The position numbers were made by a program, and so were the translations under genes. From the NCBI GenBank assembly GCA_938091675.1, contig CALKMX010000057.1, forward strand, positions 1 through 55,163: a stretch of DNA of 55,163 nt, written 5' to 3'. Below, piece by piece: positions 43,250 through 54,000 of the stretch. Positions within the stretch are counted from its first letter, which is position 1. Each line of letters starts with the position of its first letter. The stretch is from an uncultured Opitutales bacterium (GTDB taxonomy: Bacteria > Verrucomicrobiota > Verrucomicrobiia > Opitutales > Seribacteraceae). Below the pieces are notes generated by a model. It was given only the letters and a program-made list of their open reading frames with translations. It had not been told where the DNA came from and searched no databases.

Positions 43250-44382
43250 TTGACTGGTTGCCGGACAATATCTGGTTTTCGGTTGGATTAAAGGTATTCT
43301 TTGCCTTGGTCATGGTCGGAGCGGTCATGACGATGGCGGGATATTCAGTCTTAGCCGAACGCAAGGTAAGTGCTTGGATGCAGGGCAGGGTGGGTCCGAA
43401 CCGTACTGTTTTACCTTTTATTGAATACATCCCATTCTTTGGGCCATTATTAAAAAAGCTGGGAATTTTCCAACCCCTTGCTGATGGTTTAAAATTTCTC
43501 TTCAAAGAAGAGATAGTACCTGGGCATGTAAACAAATTCTACTACTATTTAGCTCCCCTGATTGCACTTGTCCCCGCACTTACTACCATGACTGTCCTTC
43601 CCTTCGGTCAATTGTATTGGTCCGATGGTTCTGTATCGACCCTTGCCTTGGCAGACCTGGAAGTCGGAATACTGTTTGTTTTTGCGGTCTCCTCTTTGGG
43701 TGTATACGGAATTGCCCTTGCTGGGTGGTCATCGAATAACAAATATTCTTTCCTTGGTGGGATTCGTTCATCTGCCCAGATGATTTCTTACGAACTGGCG
43801 ATGGGGCTCTCCCTACTGCCTGTCTTCTTGTGGGTGTCTGTTCCTGGTGCTCAAGAATCTGGGCTTAGTATATCTGGCATTGCAAATTCTCAGGAAGGTG
43901 CAGCTTGGTTATTTATGGTACAACCAATTTCGGCTCTGATTTTTTTAATTGCTCTTTTTGCTGAAACCAATCGTTTACCCTTTGATATGCCAGAATCCGA
44001 AACTGATTTGGTTGGAGGTTTTCACACAGAGTATGGCAGTTTCAAATTTGGGATTTTCTTTGTTGCTGAGTATGCACATATCGTCATTGGTTCTGCACTC
44101 TTTGTCCTCTTATTTCTTGGCGGTTGGCATTTCCTTCCCTTTATGCAAGATCCGTGGCCATCAAACTGGGTGGGTTCCTTGCTTGGGGTAGGTTGGTTTC
44201 TTGGAAAGACATTTTTTTTAATTTTCTTCTTTATTTGGATCCGTTGGACTCTTCCCCGCTTCCGCTATGATCAAGTAATGCAACTTGGTTGGACAAAGTT
44301 GTTGCCACTGGCTTTGGCAAACTTGATTGTTTATGTTTTGATCGTTACCTTGATCGATCAAACAGCCTCTTTACCCCTTTGA
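43246..44382 (+). CDS. nuoH: NADH-quinone oxidoreductase subunit H
   Basis: NuoH is the membrane subunit that lines the quinone channel and joins the two arms. The 378-residue protein has about eight helices, with the motifs ERKVSAWMQGRVGPNR, GLKFLFKEE and the acidic loop ETNRLPFDMPESETDLVGGFHTEY, followed by the FIWIRWTLPRFRYDQVMQLGW end. It starts within the nuoG stop (ATGA) and ends six bases before nuoI. Confidence 0.96.
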   Translation: MIDWLPDNIWFSVGLKVFFALVMVGAVMTMAGYSVLAERKVSAWMQGRVGPNRTVLPFIEYIPFFGPLLKKLGIFQPLADGLKFLFKEEIVPGHVNKFYYYLAPLIALVPALTTMTVLPFGQLYWSDGSVSTLALADLEVGILFVFAVSSLGVYGIALAGWSSNNKYSFLGGIRSSAQMISYELAMGLSLLPVFLWVSVPGAQESGLSISGIANSQEGAAWLFMVQPISALIFLIALFAETNRLPFDMPESETDLVGGFHTEYGSFKFGIFFVAEYAHIVIGSALFVLLFLGGWHFLPFMQDPWPSNWVGSLLGVGWFLGKTFFLIFFFIWIRWTLPRFRYDQVMQLGWTKLLPLALANLIVYVLIVTLIDQTASLPL

Positions 44383-44388
44383 CCTATT

Positions 44389-44934
44389 ATGGCTAAAACT
44401 GTTGTACTTGAGAGAAAACCTTTATCCCTTTCTGAACGAACATATCTCCCTCAGATTGTAACCGGTCTTAAAACGACCTTTACCAACATGTTCAAGCCGA
44501 AGGTAACCTTGCAATACCCTGAGGAAAAACCGTTTATCCCCAAAAATTACCGAGGGGTGCCCACTTTGGTGAAAGATCCAAACGGGCGTGAAAAATGTGT
44601 ATCTTGTCAACTCTGTGAATTTGTTTGTCCGCCCAAGGCAATTCGAATTACTCCAGGCAGTGTTCCCGATGATCAGGAAGATCGTGAGCATGTGGAAAAA
44701 GCTCCCCAGGAGTTCGAAATAAACATGTTACGTTGTATCTATTGTGGGTATTGCCAAGAGGTTTGCCCAGAAGAAGCTATTTTTCTTCAGGAACAATATT
44801 CCTCTTCCGGTTACACCAGAGAAGAGATGATCAATAACAAGCAAAAGCTTTATGAACTTGGTGGAACATTACCTGATCATCATTACAAGTGGGATAAGAA
44901 AAAAGAAGCCGAGTTGGACGGTAATGCACACTAA
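44389..44934 (+). CDS. nuoI: NADH-quinone oxidoreductase subunit I
   Basis: NuoI carries the two [4Fe-4S] clusters N6a and N6b. Both ligand sets are visible: CVSCQLCEFVCP and CIYCGYCQEVCP. The 181-residue length fits. The GVPTLVKDPNGREKC and NMLRCIYCG segments are typical. It follows nuoH by six bases; ATG 44389 has no Shine-Dalgarno. Confidence 0.95.
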   Translation: MAKTVVLERKPLSLSERTYLPQIVTGLKTTFTNMFKPKVTLQYPEEKPFIPKNYRGVPTLVKDPNGREKCVSCQLCEFVCPPKAIRITPGSVPDDQEDREHVEKAPQEFEINMLRCIYCGYCQEVCPEEAIFLQEQYSSSGYTREEMINNKQKLYELGGTLPDHHYKWDKKKEAELDGNAH

Positions 44935-44956
44935 CTTGTTAATTGATTTTTAGAGG

Positions 44957-45520
44957 ATGAATGCGGTTGATTTACTCTTTTGGATTTTCGCCGTTCTTAC
45001 GGTTGGGGGTGGAATTTGCATGGTCTTCTCCAAGAATCCTGTTACTGCAGCAATGTTTATGATCATTTCCCTGGTTGGAGTTGCCGCGTTGTTTGTTTTA
45101 TTAGACTCTTTCTTTTTGGCAGTTTTGCAAGTGTTGGTCTACGCCGGTGCGGTTATGGTATTGTTCCTTTTCATTATTATGCTCCTCGATGTCGGTCCAG
45201 ATGTTGCGAAGCAGAAAATCACCAATTGGAGGTTTGGGATTTTGGGTATTTTGTTATCCTCATTACTTGTTGTGGTACTTATATCCCTGGGTTTTCCGAG
45301 TGATTTTTCTGGTGCGAATAATCCCTCTTGGCCCGTTTTAAGTGATGCAATTTCATCCGGCTCTGAATCTCTCCTTTTTTCAACTAAAGTATCCGCATTT
45401 GGATATGGATTGATGACCAAATACATGCTTCCTATTCAAATTGCTGGATTCATGTTACTGATCTCTATGGTCGGCGTGATCATTCTGAGCAAGAAAGTTG
45501 CTCGTGGTGAGGATGTATAG
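44957..45520 (+). CDS. nuoJ: NADH-quinone oxidoreductase subunit J
   Basis: A 187-residue membrane subunit with five helices. The broken helix VYAGAVMVLFLFIIMLLDV is the most conserved part of NuoJ and contributes to the proton path. The outer loop after helix 4 (about residues 112-145) is Ser-rich. It lies 22 bases after nuoI, with AGAGG directly before the ATG, and 20 bases before nuoK. Confidence 0.93.
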   Translation: MNAVDLLFWIFAVLTVGGGICMVFSKNPVTAAMFMIISLVGVAALFVLLDSFFLAVLQVLVYAGAVMVLFLFIIMLLDVGPDVAKQKITNWRFGILGILLSSLLVVVLISLGFPSDFSGANNPSWPVLSDAISSGSESLLFSTKVSAFGYGLMTKYMLPIQIAGFMLLISMVGVIILSKKVARGEDV

Positions 45521-45540
45521 CCGATACCCATTTTTTTGAT

Positions 45541-45849
45541 ATGTTAACGGTTACACCCCACCATTTTTTAATCCTGGCTTTTCTACTGGTTGGGATTGGG
45601 TTTTTAGGACTTTTGGTCCGAAGAAATGTGTTGTTGATGCTGATGTCACTGGAGTTAATGCTTAATGGTATAAATGTCGCTTTGCTTACCTTTTCCAAAG
45701 TGGGTAACAACTTGGATGGTGGTATTTTTGTATTTTTTATTATGACTGTTGCCGCGGCTGAAGTAGCCGTTGGTTTAGCTTTGCTTGTAGCTTTGTACAA
45801 GAAAAGGAACAGTGTTTTGTCCGATGATATGGCTTATCTTAAAAATTAA
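45541..45849 (+). CDS. nuoK: NADH-quinone oxidoreductase subunit K
   Basis: A 102-residue MrpC-like membrane subunit with three helices. The LMSLELMLNGINVALL and VAAAEVAVGLALLVALYKKR segments carry the two conserved membrane glutamates used in proton transfer. It is located between nuoJ and nuoL as usual, six bases before the latter. Confidence 0.95.
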   Translation: MLTVTPHHFLILAFLLVGIGFLGLLVRRNVLLMLMSLELMLNGINVALLTFSKVGNNLDGGIFVFFIMTVAAAEVAVGLALLVALYKKRNSVLSDDMAYLKN

Positions 45850-45855
45850 ATCCCG

Positions 45856-47691
45856 ATGATAAGTTTAGCCTTAAGTATGCTTTTCTTACCTTTGCTTTCT
45901 GCTCTGGTCACCTTGCTTTTTCTTCGCAAAAATGGAAATCTGGCATCCTTACTTTCCGTTTGCACATCTGCGGGTATACTCATACTCGCACTGAGTTTAA
46001 TATTTGGATTCGAAGAAGATGTGCAGGCTTGGGATACCACTTGGTTTGCGATGGGGGGCTGGGAATTGCGTTTTGGATTTTTGATAGATGCACCTGCTCG
46101 ATTGCTGCTCTTCATCGTGGCTTTCGTTGGTTTCTTGATTCATCTGTTCAGTTTGGGCTACATGGCTCACGATTCTGCCCGCCCGAGATATTTTGGAGGG
46201 CTTTCCATTTTTATGTTTTCCATGTTGGGGATCACCTTGGCAGACAATCTGATAATGATCTTTGTTTTTTGGGAGTTAGTTGGATTTAGCTCTTATTTAT
46301 TAATCGCTCATTACTTTAAAACCGATGAAGCGTCCAAAGCCTCCCGCAAGGCGTTTATTGTTAATCGGGTAGGGGACTTTGGTTTTCTCATCGGCATTGT
46401 TTTGACCTACTGGTCTTTTGGAACAGTAAACCTAATCGAGCTTGCTGACCTCTCTGATTTCTCTCCTAGTTTAGTAACCACATCTCTTTGCTTAGCTCTG
46501 GCATGTGGCTTTATTGGGAAGTCTGCCCAATTTCCTCTGCATGTATGGCTGCCAGATGCAATGGCAGGACCTACTCCGGTATCAGCCCTCATTCATGCGG
46601 CCACGATGGTAGCTGCAGGGATATACTTGTTGCTTAGAATTGATTTCCTTTTTACCGATCAAGCCCTTGGCTTAATAGCTTTTCTTGGAGCAGCTATGGG
46701 GCTGTATGCTGGGTTTTGTGCACTCGTGCAAAAAGACATTAAAAAAATCTTAGCCTATTCCACCCTTTCTCAACTTGGATACATGGCTGCAGCTTTTGGT
46801 TTAGGTGCTCCAGGAGTGGCATTATTTCATTTAACCACTCATGCATTTTTTAAAGCGTTAATGTTTTTAGGATCGGGCTCAGTTATTCATGCATGTCATC
46901 ATGAACAGAACATTTTTAAGTATGGTGGTTTACGAAATCGCATGCCAATTACTGCGCTTACATTTTTAGTCGGAGTGCTCGCAATATCAGGAGTTAACTT
47001 TCTTTCAGGTTACTTCAGCAAAGATGCCATTCTTTTGTGGGCATATAATTTTAACATGCCAATTTTTATTATTCTCTATGCAGGTGCCATCTTAACAGCT
47101 GTGTATATGTTCAGACTGTACTTCATAACTTTTGAGGGCCAGCCTAGGTCGGAGAGTGCCACCAACGCTACCGAAAATTCTTTCCTGATGACCGGGCCCC
47201 TTCTTACTCTTGCTGTTCTATCAATTGTGGGAGGCTATTTTGCTTTGTATCCTCAAAGGCTGGGTGCTTATCTTGGTCCGGACTTAGCTGTTGTTTCATC
47301 TTTGCCTCACCATATGTGGATGGTTGTCCTTGGTACATCCGCTTGGATAATTGGTCTTTTGTTTGCCCGCAGTTTTTATTGGAAAGTTGATCAGGTTGAC
47401 CCGCTTACTCGCCGGTATCCTGGTTTTTATGAGATTTGCCAAAGTAAATTGTATTTTGATGAGATTTATCGGTTTTATGTAGATAAGATACAGGATCCTG
47501 CTGCCCGTTTTTTAGAGATTATGGAGCTATTGTTTATTTCTGGTTTAATGGTTCGAGGCTCAGCTGGGGTGACCGCCTTATTCTCCATGCTCGCCAAGGC
47601 TTGTTATGTTGGTAGAATTCATGCTTATATTATATGGTTCATGGTAGGGACTTTAGGCTTCCTCTTTTATTCGGCTGTACTTTTAGATTAA
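45856..47691 (+). CDS. nuoL: NADH-quinone oxidoreductase subunit L
   Basis: The largest antiporter-like subunit, 611 residues, with a long lateral helix at the C-terminus. FWELVGFSSYLLIAHYF holds the TM5 Glu; GKSAQFPLHVWLPDAMAGPTPVSALIHAATMV holds the TM7 Lys and the conserved PDAM loop; and LTTHAFFKALMFL contains the TM12-side charge. All key charges for proton translocation are present. It is followed by nuoM after ten bases. Confidence 0.95.
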   Translation: MISLALSMLFLPLLSALVTLLFLRKNGNLASLLSVCTSAGILILALSLIFGFEEDVQAWDTTWFAMGGWELRFGFLIDAPARLLLFIVAFVGFLIHLFSLGYMAHDSARPRYFGGLSIFMFSMLGITLADNLIMIFVFWELVGFSSYLLIAHYFKTDEASKASRKAFIVNRVGDFGFLIGIVLTYWSFGTVNLIELADLSDFSPSLVTTSLCLALACGFIGKSAQFPLHVWLPDAMAGPTPVSALIHAATMVAAGIYLLLRIDFLFTDQALGLIAFLGAAMGLYAGFCALVQKDIKKILAYSTLSQLGYMAAAFGLGAPGVALFHLTTHAFFKALMFLGSGSVIHACHHEQNIFKYGGLRNRMPITALTFLVGVLAISGVNFLSGYFSKDAILLWAYNFNMPIFIILYAGAILTAVYMFRLYFITFEGQPRSESATNATENSFLMTGPLLTLAVLSIVGGYFALYPQRLGAYLGPDLAVVSSLPHHMWMVVLGTSAWIIGLLFARSFYWKVDQVDPLTRRYPGFYEICQSKLYFDEIYRFYVDKIQDPAARFLEIMELLFISGLMVRGSAGVTALFSMLAKACYVGRIHAYIIWFMVGTLGFLFYSAVLLD

Positions 47692-47701
47692 TTACCAAGC
47701 C

Positions 47702-49291
47702 ATGAATTTAGAAACTATACTTCTGCTTGGTGCAATTATTGTACCTGCACTCGGCTCTATCTTGTTTTTTTCTGGATTTCCTAAGAGTGGGGAAACTCTC
47801 AAGAAGCTTGGGTACCTTGTCTTTGGATTTCCTTGCTTTGCCGCGATTTTTCTTTTCTTCAGGTTTGATTCAGCAAACGGGTATTGCTTTGAGTTTCTGT
47901 ACGACCGTATGGGTTTGCAAGAGCTTGGGATTACTTTTCATCTGGGTCTCAATGGTGTTTCCAGCCCGCTTTTTGCTTTGGCAGGTATTGTTTGCTTTTG
48001 TGCGGGTCTGACCGCTGTTCATTCGGGCGCTGAACGGTTGCGCCTGTACCTTGCACTTCTTTCTATGATGGTGTCTGGCTTGATGGGTATATTTGCCTGT
48101 GTAGATCTTTTCTTTTATTACCTGTTTCATGAATTTGCTCTCATTCCAACATTTATAATGATTGGAATATGGGGAGGGCGGGATCGCAGAAGTATTGCTC
48201 TTGAAATAACCATATACTTAACCCTCGGAGCACTTATTTCTCTTGGAGGCTTGGTTGCTCTAAATGTTTTAGTTGATGCTCCTAAATTTGACTTCCCTCA
48301 TTTATCGGAAGCCATTGCTCGTTCGCCACTGCTTGAATCTTCCAGTTCAAAGATTTTTGGACTTTTACTTTTCGGATTTGGGATTTTGGTCGCTTTATTT
48401 CCTTTTCACACCTGGGCCGCCCGTGGTTATGACAGTGCCCCTACATCCGTTTCGATGCTTCATGCCGGCGTATTAAAGAAGTTTGGACTTTATGGCTTAA
48501 TTCAAATAGCAGTTCCTTTACTTCCCAGTGCAGCGGAATGCTGGAGTCCTTGGATTATGTGGTTAGCGTTGGGTAATATTGTTTTTGTGGGCATGGTGGC
48601 ATTGGCTCAGACCAGTTTTAAATCAATGATATCATACGGTTCCGTTATGCACATGGGTTATTGTTTTTTGGGAGTGGCCGCATGCAGTGCACTTGGAGCT
48701 GGTTCTGCCGTTATGCTTATGTGTGCTCACGGATTATCGATTGCGTTGATGTTTTTAGTCGCTTCCTTTGTTCGAAAAAGAACCAACACCTTTGAAATGA
48801 GTGAGATGGGTGGATTGGCTGAAAGAACCCCTCTTCTTGCCTGCTTTGGTATAGCGGCCACACTTGCCACAATCGGACTCCCTGGATTTGGGAATTTCTG
48901 GGGTGAGTTTGGAATTTTTCTTTCGCTGGGAGAATCTTCTGAGCATCTGATATTTCTTGTGATAGCTGCTTCAGGTATCGTTTTGTCTGCGATCTTTGGT
49001 CTTCGTGCGGTGGCCCAAATTTTCTTTGGTAAAGAGAGTGAGGAATTAAGCGAACATATCCAAAAATATCCCGTTGAAGATTTGTCCCCTAAGGAGATTC
49101 TTCCTGCTTCCTTTCTCTTGGGTGCTTTATTGTTTATTGGTCTATGGCCTATTTCTATTTCCCAGCGAATAGATGAGGATATAAACCAAAAATACAACCC
49201 CATGTTTTCGGATAGCTCTTTGGCGAAGCCATCCTGTTGCCCAGAAGATACCGACTCTTCGCTACCTGTTGATCCTTCTCCAGTTGAATAA
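47702..49291 (+). CDS. nuoM: NADH-quinone oxidoreductase subunit M (altered TM7 region)
   Basis: A 529-residue antiporter-like subunit. The TM5 Glu (YYLFHEFALIPTF), the TM8 Lys (VLKKFG, 257-262) and the TM12 Glu (GNFWGEFGIF) are present. The TM7 motif is changed: other NuoM proteins have a Lys a few residues before FPFHTWLPDAH, but here FGILVALFPFHTW has Leu229 at that place, and the following LPDAHxEAPT loop is AARGYDSAPT. The C-terminus is a Ser/Pro-rich tail with two adjacent Cys. It stands between nuoL and nuoN, so its identity is secure by position. Confidence 0.92.
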   Translation: MNLETILLLGAIIVPALGSILFFSGFPKSGETLKKLGYLVFGFPCFAAIFLFFRFDSANGYCFEFLYDRMGLQELGITFHLGLNGVSSPLFALAGIVCFCAGLTAVHSGAERLRLYLALLSMMVSGLMGIFACVDLFFYYLFHEFALIPTFIMIGIWGGRDRRSIALEITIYLTLGALISLGGLVALNVLVDAPKFDFPHLSEAIARSPLLESSSSKIFGLLLFGFGILVALFPFHTWAARGYDSAPTSVSMLHAGVLKKFGLYGLIQIAVPLLPSAAECWSPWIMWLALGNIVFVGMVALAQTSFKSMISYGSVMHMGYCFLGVAACSALGAGSAVMLMCAHGLSIALMFLVASFVRKRTNTFEMSEMGGLAERTPLLACFGIAATLATIGLPGFGNFWGEFGIFLSLGESSEHLIFLVIAASGIVLSAIFGLRAVAQIFFGKESEELSEHIQKYPVEDLSPKEILPASFLLGALLFIGLWPISISQRIDEDINQKYNPMFSDSSLAKPSCCPEDTDSSLPVDPSPVE

Positions 49292-49296
49292 TTGAA

Positions 49297-50841
49297 ATGG
49301 ACACTTATTTAAATTTCGCAAACGACAATTTATGGGGTGAACTTTGGCCGGAGTTATCCCTTTGTCTCGGAGCTCTTTTGGTTCTTGGAATCGACTTGTT
49401 CTCCAATTCATCTAAATCCAAATTCAAGTCTGGTACATTTGCGATTATTTTCCAGTTTTCCCTTCTTGTAATTCATCTCTTAGATTACCTGGTCCTTCGC
49501 CACACCTTCGACCGGGAAAGTTTTTCTGGTATGCTCAAGCATGGGCTTCAGCAAGATATTATGCGAAGTTTCTTTCTGTTATCTTCGTTGTTGGTTTCGA
49601 TTGTGGCTCAAGGATATTTAAAAACCAGAAAATTGCGGATTGGAGAATTTCATCACCTTAGTATGATCGCAACTGCAGGGTTGATGATTCTTTGCCAATC
49701 TCAGCATTTTATCGTTCTTTTTGTTGCACTCGAAACAGTTGCCCTTTGTTTTTACCCCTTGGTTGCATTTGATCGAGAATCTGCCAAAAGCCTGGAAGCA
49801 GGGATTAAGTACCTTATCTTCGGTGCTCTCAGTTCAGCTTTGTTGCTTCTTGGAATAGTTTTACTCTATGGCGTTTGTGTAAATCCGATTGCATGGGGTG
49901 CAAACCCAGTTTCTTCGTCCCTGTCAGACCCTTTTTCTTTTAATGGGCTTTATTATATAATTTTGGAAAATCCTAACCACTTGCTTCTTAGAGCTGGTGT
50001 GGTTCTCATTCTTTCAGGTCTTGCTTTCAAGATAGGTGCTGCCCCGTTCCAAATTTGGGTCCCTGATGTTTATCATGGAGCTCCTATGCCGGTGACTGCT
50101 TTTTTAGCCGTGTCATCTAAAGCAGCCGGCTTTTTCGTGCTGATCAACTTAGTCAATGGTCCATTTGCGGGAATGAGTGAGTTTCTCCTTCCTTTGCTTG
50201 GCTTTATTGCAACTTTTACGATCTTTTTTGGAAATCTTGCTGCTTGTGCACAAAGAAACCTCAAGCGAATGCTTGGTCTTTCAGGTGTTGCCCATGCAGG
50301 ATACCTTATGGTTGCAGTCATGGCATCCATGATTCTTCCAGGCTCTAGTGATCGAGCTATTTGGATTTTATTTTTTTATCTCTTCACATACCTGCTCGCT
50401 TCCTTTGCAGTATTTGGCGTGATGTCGATTGCCAAAGTTTCTGATGATACTGAGCATGAATTTTCAGATTATGAAGATCTTGCCAGAAAAAAACCTTGGG
50501 CTGGGTTTACTCTAATTGTTGGCATAGGATCATTGGCCGGGATTCCTCCCTTTGCCGGTTTCATTGGAAAATTGCTTTTGTTTAGTTTGGCTTTCGAAAC
50601 AAAACTTTACTTCTCGCTCGTTGCTATGGTGGTTGGAGTGGTAATTTCAATTTATTATTATTTCGGATGGATTCGTGAAATTTGTTTTCATCCACGCCCT
50701 GTTTTTGAAGATGATGAACCAAAGCATGATCCATGGGCAGATTCTGAAAAATTGGGTCTGCTTAAAGCCGCCTTACTTTCCTTGGTTTTGGCTTCTGTGG
50801 TTTTGGGACTATGGCAGGGCCCATTGGGAGATGCATTCTAA
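49297..50841 (+). CDS. nuoN: NADH-quinone oxidoreductase subunit N
   Basis: A 514-residue antiporter-like subunit, the last of the operon. ALETVALCFYPLVAF has the TM5 Glu, AFKIGAAPFQIWVPDVYHGAPMPVTAFLAVSSKAAGF has the TM7 and TM8 Lys residues, and GIPPFAGFIGKLLLF is the typical C-terminal motif. It completes the proton-pumping arm. tRNA-Leu begins 43 bases later. Confidence 0.95.
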   Translation: MDTYLNFANDNLWGELWPELSLCLGALLVLGIDLFSNSSKSKFKSGTFAIIFQFSLLVIHLLDYLVLRHTFDRESFSGMLKHGLQQDIMRSFFLLSSLLVSIVAQGYLKTRKLRIGEFHHLSMIATAGLMILCQSQHFIVLFVALETVALCFYPLVAFDRESAKSLEAGIKYLIFGALSSALLLLGIVLLYGVCVNPIAWGANPVSSSLSDPFSFNGLYYIILENPNHLLLRAGVVLILSGLAFKIGAAPFQIWVPDVYHGAPMPVTAFLAVSSKAAGFFVLINLVNGPFAGMSEFLLPLLGFIATFTIFFGNLAACAQRNLKRMLGLSGVAHAGYLMVAVMASMILPGSSDRAIWILFFYLFTYLLASFAVFGVMSIAKVSDDTEHEFSDYEDLARKKPWAGFTLIVGIGSLAGIPPFAGFIGKLLLFSLAFETKLYFSLVAMVVGVVISIYYYFGWIREICFHPRPVFEDDEPKHDPWADSEKLGLLKAALLSLVLASVVLGLWQGPLGDAF

Positions 50842-50884
50842 ATAGATTCATCTGAATGCTAATGAGTGCAGGATTTAACTTTAT

Positions 50885-50968
50885 GCCCGGGTGGCGGAAT
50901 TGGTAGACGCATCAGACTTAGGATCTGGTGTCCGTAAGGACGTGGGGGTTCGAGTCCCCCCTCGGGCA
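50885..50968 (+). tRNA. tRNA-Leu (anticodon UAG)
   Basis: An 84-base class II tRNA. The acceptor stem GCCCGGG/CTCGGGC pairs with one G-U. The D-arm contains GGTAGACGC, the anticodon loop CTTAGGA has anticodon TAG (reads CUA/CUG), a long variable arm (TGTCCGTAAGGACGT) follows, and the T-arm is GGGGGTTCGAGTCCCCC. The terminal CCA is not encoded directly after the discriminator A, unlike the tRNA-Ser gene. Confidence 0.94.
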
Positions 50969-51078
50969 CTCCACTAATTGCATAATATTATGAACGAAAG
51001 TCTTTTAGGGCTTTCATATGCCCTTTGGGAGAACAAATCTGTTCTTGCTTTGGCTGAAAGCTTTGCCATTCTAAAACC

Positions 51079-54000
51079 ATGAAAAACTCTTGTCTTTTCT
51101 TAATCAAGCAAGGCTGGTTTGGCTTACCACTATTTTTTCTTGGGTTGGGTACTTTGGCATTCAGTCAACTGGAAGAATCAAATGATGTTAAGGAATTAAG
51201 TGCTGACCAAATTGCAGTAGAAATATCCTCGAAAATTTCGAAATCAGAAAGTTTACTCGCTGATTTGAATGGGGAACTTCAATCAACAGTTCAGGATGAA
51301 TTTGCAAGTTTCAGTTCAAAACTAGCTTCCCAAGATATAGGAAAAGAGCAAAAGGGAGTGTTGGTTGCCCAATTTGATAACCTCCAAAATCGTTTCAAAG
51401 AACGCGAGTTATCGATGAGTGAATCGATGGCTAAAACAGCGGAGAGACTGGAAGATTCCAAGGATATATTTTCTGACCTCAAAGATAACTTTGCTGGTAG
51501 GCTAGAGGAGACTCGCCCAGCCTTGCTCGCACTTTATGAAAACCTCCAGGGTTCTGTGATTGAACTTGAGGCTCTCTCCACCATGTCCAGTGGTTTAAAT
51601 AAAGATTTCAGTTACGAGCTTGCTTCGCTCAATGAGCAAGCCGAGCAAACCTTTGCTCAAAACCTGCCCGTTCCGCCTCTTCAAACCAGCAAAGTTCAAC
51701 CGACGACCTCAATTGGGAAAAAAATATCTTCGGTCATTCAAGCCCGGGAGGCTATACCACTGAGGAATTCCAAGATAACTGGAATTCAAGCACAAGCCTC
51801 CACTCCCAATCAATTTGGCAAATTATCTCCTCAATCCTTCGATGATGGTGATGGTGTGATTGCTCGACTAAGAAAAGAACTGGATGATTCCAAAAATTTC
51901 CAAACCGAGCTATCCGCCGATTCCGCCGAGCTTAAATCTGATTTACGTAAAGCTTATCGAGAAATTGTTTCTTTACAGACTAATCTCAAGGAGTCTCAGT
52001 TAATCATCAATGAATTGGAAAACTCCAAAAGGAGCCTTTATCAAACCACCGATGGAGGTCCAGCGACCGCCCAGACTGTAAGTAAGGAAATTAACCGGCT
52101 AGAAAGAGAACTTGAGCAGGCGAGGGAGGATCTAAGGCAATCGAGGCAAAGTTTATTGCTCGAGCAACAGCGCTCGAATGCAATGATTAGTTCAATTACA
52201 ACTGAGCTCGACCGAACACGCAGGGAATTAGATTATGCCCGCCAAATGTCACATTCAAATGGGGCAAATTTTGAAAGGCTTGCATATTTAGAGCGGGAAC
52301 TATCTCTAGCCCAAAGAGCATTGGAGTCTGCCAATGCTCAACCCCTTGATCCCGGAAGTGAAGAATTTGTAAACCTCCAGGAAGAGCTTCGTAAGTCCCT
52401 TGGGGAAATTGCACGAATGCAAATTGAATTGTCTGAAAAAGAAAAGCTCCAAGAAGAACTGCTCCGTTTAAAAAGTACGATGGAGCAAATAGAGGAGACA
52501 CCGTCGAGGTCGGCCAGCCCTGCTTTTGTGAATAAGTTGCTAGTTGAATTAAACGCGGCAAATTCAGAGATTGAACGTCTGCAACAGGGACAATTATCGG
52601 ACAGGCAGGGTCTTTCAGCAGATGTTATTGCCCTTCAGGATCAGTTACAGGCAACCCAGACTGAATTGGATCAAGTCAGAAATGATTTTGCTGCAACTAA
52701 GGAGGATATAGCCAAGCGCGAATTTGAATTTGCATCGACCATTAAAAAGCTCGAAGAGGAAGCTCAGCTTGCCGAATCCGTCCTGCAGCAAGCCTCCGAA
52801 GGGAAAATGCCGATGGTACCTTTTGTTACTGAAATGGAGGAGGACTTGGCAGCTTCTGAGTCCAGGATCCGTCTTTTGTCTGATCAGTTTGCCAATGAGC
52901 AAAAAAGAGCAACGGATGTAATTGCTGAATTATCACAAGAAATCGAATTAGCTCAGGCAAGAAATAAGCAATCTTTAGATCAACTATCGCGAAGAGAACT
53001 TGAACTAACTAATAAAGACCAAGAGTTATCCTCGCTAACCCAACAAAAAAAGGACTTAGAGGAAGAGTTGGAAGTGGTCAAAGTCATCGCAGGTCAATTG
53101 CAGGATTTAAATCAAGTGCTGGAAGACACAAAAGAAACACAGTCGGTCCAAAGTCAAACTAGTGATGAGATCGTGGGTTCTTTAAAAGATGAGTTAAATC
53201 GTGCCAAAATAGAACTTGTTGTTGCACTAGATGAGAAGGAAAAAATGCAAGACGAGTTCTCCAAACGCCTCACAAATTTGGAAATGCAATTGGAAGACGC
53301 CAAAAATGAAATGTTTGAAGAGCAAGAACTATTTCAAGAAGCTACCAGTGAATCGAAAATCCTTATTTCTGAACTCAAAACTCAACTGGACGCAGCCCGT
53401 TCTGAAATTGCTCAAATGAAAAGAAGTGGTGTTACTGAATCCGTTGAGACAAAACAAGCCGTTACCCAGTTACAAGAGGCTCTAGGTACTATTCGAATAT
53501 TGCAGGAAAGCTTGCAAGAAGCCGAGTCAGCCAATCTTGAAGTGGATAATTTGAGAAGTGAGCTTGCTGATACAATGTCGGGTCAATTGACAAAATTTCA
53601 GGAAGTTGAAAACCAAAAGGAAGGTTTACAAGGGAAGATTCAAAGCTTGGAAGCGGAAATTGCTCTTCTGCGAGATGCCAATAGCGGGTCTCAGGTAGCA
53701 CAACTTCAATCCCGTGCTGATTTAGAGGCTAAAGTAAATGCATCAAATGAAGAGATCAAGAGACTTAGGGACCGTATTTCTCAGTCCGAGGAGATCGGCG
53801 TTGGATCTTTGGTTCAGATGGAAGACGAATTAGTAGCTCTCAAAAACGAAAATAACGAACTGAAATCGGCACTCCAATCGAATATGGGAAAAGACAGGGT
53901 AACAATCGAAGCACTGCAGAATGAATTAGCTTCAGCCCAAAATGAGCTTAAGAAACTCAACACTGGTTCACCGGTGCAGATGGATGATGAATTAACTGCC

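Noticed and set aside
51007-51026. AGGGC...GCCCT hairpin after tRNA-Leu as a terminator
   Set aside because: The stem is only five bp and only three T residues follow, so it is too weak to call.
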